Of a DNA stretch of 64,000 nt, positions 58,670 to 64,000 are shown in pieces. The translations under genes and the position numbers were made by a program. The notes under the pieces were generated by a model. That model made no database searches, had not been told where the DNA came from, and saw only the letters and a list, made by a program, of their open reading frames with translations. Source of the DNA: DATLLN01 sp963720885 (lineage in GTDB: Bacteria; Actinomycetota; Thermoleophilia; Gaiellales; JAICJC01); NCBI GenBank assembly GCA_963720885.1, contig CAVRGW010000002.1:1-64000 (forward strand). The letters are read 5' to 3'. Position 1 is the first letter of the stretch, and every line of letters begins with the position of its first letter.

Positions 58670-59527
58670 TTGCCCACGTTCCAGAAACTCATCGCGCAGA
58701 ACCAGACGCTCAAACAACGAGCGGTGGTCCCGACGTACCGAGCCATTGCCCGGACGAACGTGTTCTTCCCCGGCCCGCGCGTGTTCGCCGACAGCTTCCC
58801 CAAGGCCGGAACCCACCTGCTGGCATCGATGCTGGGCAAGCTGCCGCGGATGATGGCGAGCGGCCTGCACCGCGCACAGGGCGACTACCCGCCGGGAGAC
58901 TGGTCGCAGCTCGAGCGCGAGCTGCGCACCGTCAACCGCGGCCAGTATGCGACCGGGCACTTCCCGCACGACCCCGCGCTGGTCGAGCTGCTCGGCCGGC
59001 TGGAGTTCGCGACGCTGGTGTGCCTGCGCGACCCCCGGGACATCGCCGTCTCGGCCGTGAACTACGTGATGGCCATGGACAGCCATGACCTGCACCGCCG
59101 CTACGCGCAGGTGTACAGCACGTTCGAGGAGCGGCTGATGGCGACGATCCTCGGGTTCGATGCGAACGGGTACGGCCGCGGCCAGCCGGACATCGGCAAC
59201 CGCGTCGGGCGCTACGCCGGGTGGCTGGACGAGCCCGGGACGTGCGTCGTCCGCTACGAGGAGCTGATCGGCCCCGCCGGCGGAGGCACCAACGAGGACC
59301 AGCGCGTCACCGTCGCCCGCATTGCCGAGCACGTCGGCCGGCCGCTGGACGAGGCCGGCGTCGAGCGCGTGCGCCGACGCGTCTGGTCGACCCGCAGCAG
59401 CACGTTCGCCGGCGGCCGCACGGGTGGATGGCGCGACCGCTTCCAGCCCGAGCACATCGAGGCGTTCAAGCGCGTCTGCGGCACCCAGCTGATCGACCTG
59501 GGGTATGAGCACGACCTCGACTGGTGA
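58670..59527 (+). CDS. sulfotransferase domain protein
   Basis: A 285-residue sulfotransferase. The PAPS loop is FADSFPKAGTHLLASMLGKL (about residues 39-58) and the 3'-phosphate motif is TLVCLRDPRDIAVSAVNYVM (about 115-134). The C-terminal part has VVRYEELIGPAGGG and RSSTFAGGRTGGWRDRFQPEH, the usual K/R-x-GxxGDWK-like substrate-gate region. TTG start at 58670 is the only candidate before the conserved core. It overlaps the next gene by 23 bases. Likely acceptor: hydroxyls of the locus polysaccharide. Confidence 0.88.
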   Translation: MPTFQKLIAQNQTLKQRAVVPTYRAIARTNVFFPGPRVFADSFPKAGTHLLASMLGKLPRMMASGLHRAQGDYPPGDWSQLERELRTVNRGQYATGHFPHDPALVELLGRLEFATLVCLRDPRDIAVSAVNYVMAMDSHDLHRRYAQVYSTFEERLMATILGFDANGYGRGQPDIGNRVGRYAGWLDEPGTCVVRYEELIGPAGGGTNEDQRVTVARIAEHVGRPLDEAGVERVRRRVWSTRSSTFAGGRTGGWRDRFQPEHIEAFKRVCGTQLIDLGYEHDLDW

Positions 59528-60527
59528 GCACCGCTCGGGTTTCGACCCCGAGCTCCCCGCGACCCTGCCTCGTGTCGTCGTCAGCTCGGTCGTGCGCGCC
59601 ACCGACCAGGGAGAGAGCCACGGAGGCGTCTACCTCGTCGACCTGCTGTCCGGCGCCGCCGAGCAGGTGATCGACTGGAACGACGCGTCGATCTCGTGGG
59701 ACGGCCGGGGGGCCGACCGCGGACTCCGCGGCATCGCATTTCACGACGGCGAGGTGTACCTGGCCGCCAGCGACGAGGTCTTCGTGTACGACCAGGCGTT
59801 CCGACGGCTGCGGTCGTACCGCACGCCGGCGCTCAAGCACTGCCACGAGATCGTGATCGCAGACGGCCGGCTGTACGCGACCTCAACCGGGTTCGACTCG
59901 ATCCTGGTGCTCGACCTGGCCAGCGGCCGCTGGGTCGAGGGGCACCTGCTGCGGTTCGGCGACCGCCACCGCCTCGCCAAGAAGCTGGGCCGCCGGCCGG
60001 TGCCGTCCTACCGGCGCTTCGACCCCGAGTCGGGCCAGGTGCCCGCTCCGGCGGATACCACGCACATCAACAGCGTCTGGGTCGCCGACGGCGCGATCTA
60101 CGCCTGTGGCACCAAGCTCGGGCACCTGCTCGAGGTGCGCAACGGCCGCGTCCGCAGCCACGCTGTGACGCCCTATCACACGCACAACGCACGCCCGTTC
60201 GACGGCGGCGTGCTGCTCAACCACACGGGCACCGACCGCATCTGTCTGCTGGCGCGGGACGGATCAAGCCGCGAGAGCTTCGAGGTGCCGCACCACGACC
60301 CGGCGGCCCTCACCCACGTGGTCGAGCAGGAGAAAGCACGCCAGGGGTTCGCCCGCGGGCTGACCACGGACGCAGGCGACCTGCTGGTCGGCGGATCGTC
60401 TCCGGCGACCGTGTCGCTGTATCGCCGCGGTCATCCCCACCCGCTACGCTCGGTCACGCTGACCATGGACGTCCGCAACGCGATCCACGGGCTCGAGCTG
60501 TGGCCCTTCGACCCGCCCGCCCGATGA
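59505..60527 (+). CDS. cytoplasmic beta-propeller-like protein in the sulfotransferase operon
   Basis: A 340-residue protein with no signal peptide. It is composed of propeller-like strands: GVYLVDLLSGAAEQVIDWND, GLRGIAFHDGEVYLAASDEV, IVIADGRLYATSTGFDSILV, THINSVWVADGAIYACGTKL and HNARPFDGGVLLNHTGTDRI. Several His (KHCHE, THIN, YHTHN) could bind a metal. Similar propellers accompany sulfotransferases in other bacterial polysaccharide loci but have no defined role. It overlaps both neighbours (23 and 4 bases), so it is firmly part of the operon. Confidence 0.7.
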   Translation: MSTTSTGEHRSGFDPELPATLPRVVVSSVVRATDQGESHGGVYLVDLLSGAAEQVIDWNDASISWDGRGADRGLRGIAFHDGEVYLAASDEVFVYDQAFRRLRSYRTPALKHCHEIVIADGRLYATSTGFDSILVLDLASGRWVEGHLLRFGDRHRLAKKLGRRPVPSYRRFDPESGQVPAPADTTHINSVWVADGAIYACGTKLGHLLEVRNGRVRSHAVTPYHTHNARPFDGGVLLNHTGTDRICLLARDGSSRESFEVPHHDPAALTHVVEQEKARQGFARGLTTDAGDLLVGGSSPATVSLYRRGHPHPLRSVTLTMDVRNAIHGLELWPFDPPAR

Positions 60528-61405
60528 GGAGCGGCATCCACCGCTACGGCATCCCGATCGCCGTGCGGCGCCGCGGCTTCGCCGCGATCCGCGCTGCGCG
60601 CGATCTGGGACCGCAGGGGCGGATGCTCCCCGACTTCCTGCTGATCGGCGGCCAGCGCTGCGGATCGACCTCGCTGCACCGCTACCTCTCGCGACACCCC
60701 GCGGTGGGCATGGCGTTCCGCAAGGAGGTCAGCTTCTTCGACGTCAACTGGACGCGCGGCGAGCGCTGGTACCGGGCGCACTTCCCCTCGGCGCTCTCCC
60801 GGCAGCTCGCCCAGCGCAAGTCCGGCGGCGCGTTCATGGCCGGCGAGGCCACGCCCTATTACGTCTTCCACCCGGCGGTTCCGGCGCGCGTCCGGCAGCT
60901 GGTGCCGAACGCGCGGCTGATCGTGCTCCTCCGCGATCCCGTGCAGCGGGCGTGGTCGGGATGGCAGCTACAGCGCGAGCTGGGCACCGAGCCGCTGACG
61001 TTCGAGGAGGCGATCGCGGCCGAGCCGCGGCGGCTGGAGGGCGAGGAGCGCCGGTTACTGGACGACCCCGCGTACCGCAGCCGCGCCCACCGGCACTACT
61101 CATACGTCACCCGCGGCTTGTATGCCGAGCAGCTCGACCGGTGGTTCCAGTTCTTCCCGCGCGACCAGCTGCTGGTGCTGGAGAGCCGCGACCTGTTCTC
61201 GCAGCCGGCGGAGACGATGACCCGCGTCCACACGTTCCTGGGGCTCGACGACGAGCCCTCCGAGTCGTACCCGGTCGCGCAGAATGCGATCGCCCGTTCG
61301 CGCATCCCGCCCACCGCGGCGGAGCGGCTGCGCGAGCGGTTCCGCGAGCCGAACGAGCGGCTCTTCAGCATGTTGGGGCAGCGATGGGCGTGGAACGACG
61401 GGTGA
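60524..61405 (+). CDS. sulfotransferase (heparan-sulfate-type)
   Basis: A 293-residue protein with PAPS loop FLLIGGQRCGSTSLHRYLSR (about residues 38-57), KEVSFFDVNWTRGERWYRAHF, 3'-phosphate motif LIVLLRDPVQRAWSGWQL and the C-terminal YAEQLDRWFQFFPRDQLLVL block. This is the pattern of Golgi carbohydrate sulfotransferases and their bacterial relatives that act on polysaccharides. ATG 60524 overlaps the previous stop (ATGA). Confidence 0.93.
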   Translation: MRSGIHRYGIPIAVRRRGFAAIRAARDLGPQGRMLPDFLLIGGQRCGSTSLHRYLSRHPAVGMAFRKEVSFFDVNWTRGERWYRAHFPSALSRQLAQRKSGGAFMAGEATPYYVFHPAVPARVRQLVPNARLIVLLRDPVQRAWSGWQLQRELGTEPLTFEEAIAAEPRRLEGEERRLLDDPAYRSRAHRHYSYVTRGLYAEQLDRWFQFFPRDQLLVLESRDLFSQPAETMTRVHTFLGLDDEPSESYPVAQNAIARSRIPPTAAERLRERFREPNERLFSMLGQRWAWNDG

Positions 61406-62325
61406 CCGCCCCGCCGATCCTGGTGACGGGATCGCACCGGTCGGGGACGACATGGGTCGGGCGCACGCTGGAGGCGGGCGGCGGCCTCGGCTACATCGAC
61501 GAGCCGTTCTCGATCCTCCACCGGCCGGGGGTGTTGAGCGCGCAGTTCGACGCCTGGTTCCCGTACATCACCGGCGACCCGGACGGCCGGCTGACCGCGT
61601 CCGTGGCGCAGATGCTCGAGTTCCGCTACCACCCGTCGACGGAGCTTCGGGCCGTGCGCTCGCCGAAGGACGTCGGCCGGATGGTGCGCGATGCGCGCCG
61701 GTTCGGCGAGTGCCGCCGCCACCATGCCCGGCCGCTGGTCAAGGATCCGATCGCGCTGCTGGCAGCCCCGTGGCTGGCCGCCTCGTTCGACATGGACGTC
61801 GTGGTGATGATCCGCCATCCCGCGGCGTTCGCCAGCTCGCTGAAGCGGATGGGATGGACGCACCCGTTCGATCACTTCCTCGCGCAGCCTGCGCTGATGG
61901 ACGGGCCGCTGGCCGCGTACCGCGACCAGGTGTCGCGGTACGCCGCCGATCCACCGGACGTGATCGACCAGGCAGGCCTGCTGTGGACGATGCTGCACGA
62001 CGTGATCGACGGCTACCGGAGGGCGCACCCGGACTGGCAGTTCGTCCGCCACGAGGACCTGTCGACCGACCCGCAGGACGGCTTCCGGCGGATCTGCGGC
62101 CAGCTCGGCCTGCGCTACGACGGCCCGCTCGAGCGGCGGCTGCTGCTCGATACGGACGCGGCGAACCCGGTGGAGGCGGTCAACGGCACCGCGCACGCGC
62201 TGCGGCGCGACAGCCGCGCCAACGTCGCCACCTGGCGGACACGGCTGACCGCGGACGAGATCGAGCGGGTGCGCGCGGCGACCGCGGCCGTCAGCCCGAG
62301 GTTCTACGGGGAGGACGAGTGGTAG
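61384..62325 (+). CDS. sulfotransferase
   Basis: A 313-residue protein with PAPS loop ILVTGSHRSGTTWVGRTLEA (about residues 12-31), PLVKDPIALLAAPWLAASFD and 3'-phosphate motif VVVMIRHPAAFASSLKRMGW. The C-terminus contains FVRHEDLSTDPQDGFRRICG and RANVATWRTRLTADEIERV, as in glycan sulfotransferases. ATG 61384 overlaps the previous gene by 22 bases; GTG 61402, giving a four-base overlap, is an equally good start. Confidence 0.9.
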   Translation: MGVERRVTAPPILVTGSHRSGTTWVGRTLEAGGGLGYIDEPFSILHRPGVLSAQFDAWFPYITGDPDGRLTASVAQMLEFRYHPSTELRAVRSPKDVGRMVRDARRFGECRRHHARPLVKDPIALLAAPWLAASFDMDVVVMIRHPAAFASSLKRMGWTHPFDHFLAQPALMDGPLAAYRDQVSRYAADPPDVIDQAGLLWTMLHDVIDGYRRAHPDWQFVRHEDLSTDPQDGFRRICGQLGLRYDGPLERRLLLDTDAANPVEAVNGTAHALRRDSRANVATWRTRLTADEIERVRAATAAVSPRFYGEDEW

Positions 62326-63035
62326 CCACGCCGCTGCGCAGGGTCTGGACGAGGAGCGCGGTGGCGTTGGGCAGCCACCCGCGTGCCTACCTGCCGCTCG
62401 CTCGCTGGCGCTACCCCGAGAACCTCGTGTTCGGGCCGGACACGGAGATCGTGATCGAGGGCTTCGCCCGCTCGGCCAACAGCTTCGCCGTGAACGCGTT
62501 CTGCCTGGCGCAGGGCCGGCCGGTGCAGGTGGCCCACCATCTCCACGCCCCGGCGCAGGTGATGGCCGCCGGTAGGGCAGGCGTCCCGGCCATCGTGCTC
62601 GTCCGCGACCCGGAGGCTGCGATCTGCTCGTTCCTTCTGTGGCAGCCCCACCTCCGTGTGCGCGAAGCGGTCAACGCCTACCTTCGCTTCTACCGGCCGC
62701 TCGAGGCCATCGAGGACGTGTACGTCGCCGCCACCTTCGAGCAGGTGACCGGCGACTTCGGCGAGGTCATCGACCGGGTCAACGCGCGGTTCGGCAGCTC
62801 GTTCCAGCGGTTCGAGCACACGCAGGAGAACGTCGACCGGTGCTTCCAGGAGATCGAGACCAACAGCCGCGGCCAGCGTCACGGCGAGCTCGTCGAGAGC
62901 GTCGTCGCCCGCCCGTCCGATGCGCGCAAGGAGCTCAAGCGAGCGGTGCTGGAGCGCTACCTCGAGCAGACGTCGCCCGGCATACGGGCCGAGCTGGACG
63001 CGACTCACGACCATTTCGCGGAGCTGGCTGAGTGA
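62319..63035 (+). CDS. divergent sulfotransferase-like protein (paralog 3)
   Basis: A 238-residue paralog of the gene at 57871: EIVIEGFARSANSFAVNAFC (loop), AHHLHAPAQVMAAGRAGVPA, IVLVRDPEAAICSFLLWQPH (3'-phosphate motif) and FEQVTGDFGEVIDRVNARFG. GTG 62319, preceded by GGGGAGGA and overlapping the previous stop, sets the start. The next gene starts in its stop codon (GTGA). It is the clearest of the three small paralogs in keeping both nucleotide motifs. Confidence 0.75.
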   Translation: MVATPLRRVWTRSAVALGSHPRAYLPLARWRYPENLVFGPDTEIVIEGFARSANSFAVNAFCLAQGRPVQVAHHLHAPAQVMAAGRAGVPAIVLVRDPEAAICSFLLWQPHLRVREAVNAYLRFYRPLEAIEDVYVAATFEQVTGDFGEVIDRVNARFGSSFQRFEHTQENVDRCFQEIETNSRGQRHGELVESVVARPSDARKELKRAVLERYLEQTSPGIRAELDATHDHFAELAE

Positions 63036-64000
63036 GCGCCCAGGCCACCGCGCCGAGCGCCGCCGAGCGGCGGATCAAGTCGCGCATCCTGCGCGGCTCT
63101 GCCTGGGTGTTCCTCGGCCGCCTGGCGAGCATGGCGCTGGGGGTGCTGATCAACGCGCTGCTGGCCCGCATGCTGGGCCGCGACGAGATGGGCGCGTACT
63201 TCGCGGCGACCTCGATCGTGCTGATTGGCAGCACCGTCGCCGGGCTGGGCATGAGCAAGGCGGTCGTCCGGCTGGTCGCCGGATCCCTGGCCACCGATCT
63301 CACCGGGCGCGCACACGACGCCATCCGGGTCACGCTGGGCGTCGGGATCGTCAGCTCGTTGCTCGTGGGGACGACGCTGGCGCTCGGCCCCGGGCGCAAC
63401 CTGGCCGTCTCGATGTTCGGGTCGGAGGCGCTGGCCCAGGCGATGCCGTTCGTCGCCGGCTGGCTGGCCGCCTACACGATGATGACGCTGGTCGCCGAGA
63501 CGTTCCGCGGCTTCAAGCGATTCAAGCACGCGACCCTGTTCAGCGGACTGATCGTCGACGTCTTCTCGTTCGGCGTGTTCGCGCTGCTCTGGCTCTCCGA
63601 CGCACATCCGACGATCTCCGAGGTGATCTTCGTGCTGCTGGCCGTGACCGGCGCGTCGGCGCTGCTGGGCGTGGCGCTGGTCGGCCGCAGGCTGCACAAG
63701 CTGCGGGGCCGTGGCGAGACGGACGTCCGCGAGGTGCTGGGCATCTCGCTGCCGCTGATGGTGGTCACCCTCGCGTCCTTCTTCGTCGGCACCGGCGTCG
63801 ACCTATGGGTGGTCGGCCGGTTCGAAGGGCTCCGCGAGGTCGCACTGTACGGCGCCGCCGCACGGCTGATGTTCCTCGTCCAGATGCCGTTCTACGTGGT
63901 CAGCCAGGTGGTGCCGCCGATCGTCGGCCCAGCTGCACGCGCAGGGACGGCGCCAGGATCTCGAGCGGACGCTCCGTTCGACGGCAACCCTCGCCGCCGG
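63032..64000 (+). CDS. polysaccharide flippase (MATE/Wzx-like), partial, with a +1 frameshift near 63926
   Basis: At least 320 residues of a polytopic membrane protein: N-terminal ILRGSAWVFLGRLASMALGV, LARMLGRDEMGAYFAATSIV, FVAGWLAAYTMMTLVAETFR and ISLPLMVVTLASFFVGTGVDL, i.e. the helix pattern of Wzx/MVF-type lipid-linked oligosaccharide exporters. At GTCGGCCCAG (about 63923-63932) one extra G moves the coding frame: the continuation QLHAQGRRQDLERTLRSTAT lies in the next frame. The gene also runs off the right edge. Its GTG shares the stop of the previous gene (GTGA), tying export to the sulfotransferases. Confidence 0.85.
   Translation, partial: MSAQATAPSAAERRIKSRILRGSAWVFLGRLASMALGVLINALLARMLGRDEMGAYFAATSIVLIGSTVAGLGMSKAVVRLVAGSLATDLTGRAHDAIRVTLGVGIVSSLLVGTTLALGPGRNLAVSMFGSEALAQAMPFVAGWLAAYTMMTLVAETFRGFKRFKHATLFSGLIVDVFSFGVFALLWLSDAHPTISEVIFVLLAVTGASALLGVALVGRRLHKLRGRGETDVREVLGISLPLMVVTLASFFVGTGVDLWVVGRFEGLREVALYGAAARLMFLVQMPFYVVSQVVPPIVGPAARAGTAPGSRADAPFDGNPRRR

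Overview
The window is high-GC DNA with dense, often overlapping genes, many GTG starts and an actinobacterial housekeeping order. The cell-wall elongation cluster (mreB, mreC, mreD, mrdA, rodA), the set tig-clpP-clpX and the protein styles suggest an actinobacterium, most likely class Thermoleophilia (Solirubrobacterales or Gaiellales). That assignment is inferred from gene content and not from a phylogenetic marker.

Layout. 1-13.8 kb is one long minus-strand run: cell-wall elongation (mreBCD, PBP2, RodA, UppP), nucleotide hygiene (Maf, Ndk), FolC and ValRS, ending at the window edge in a radical SAM protein. 13.8-19.6 kb holds a frameshifted membrane protein, a beta-lactamase-like secreted protein, clpX-clpP-tig and a small secreted protein. 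20-27 kb is a signalling and transport block: DUF202 protein, orphan receiver, histidine kinase, MMPL exporter, and a cyclase-receiver-LuxR fusion. 27-34 kb holds three tRNAs, a KAP-type NTPase with an altered Walker A, a beta-helix secreted protein, a BrkB-like membrane protein, a K+-channel-like protein and a fluoride riboswitch with crcB. 34.6-56 kb is a belt of secreted or envelope proteins (lipoprotein deacetylase, alpha/beta hydrolase, beta-helices, beta-propellers, an LCP protein with Pro-Glu repeats, a propeller-phosphoesterase fusion) and exopolysaccharide genes (GT61, polyprenyl sugar-phosphate transferase, GDP-mannose-epimerase-like). 57-64 kb is a cluster of six sulfotransferase-like proteins with a propeller protein and a flippase. 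Together with the preceding block it reads as a locus for a secreted, probably sulfated polysaccharide.

Two features cut across the gene map. First, two families of dispersed palindromic repeats sit between genes. One has GGGG-TCTGA-CCCC or GGGTCAGGATCC cores with perfect 5-base-loop stems, and outer arms that differ in sequence between loci yet stay complementary. The other is built from paired 12-base GCCAGGC units. Second, four genes are broken by what look like single-base indels in otherwise intact reading frames (about 14090, 32985, 38168 and 63926). This suggests residual assembly errors or very recent decay.

No CRISPR array, insertion sequence, integrase or prophage gene was seen.
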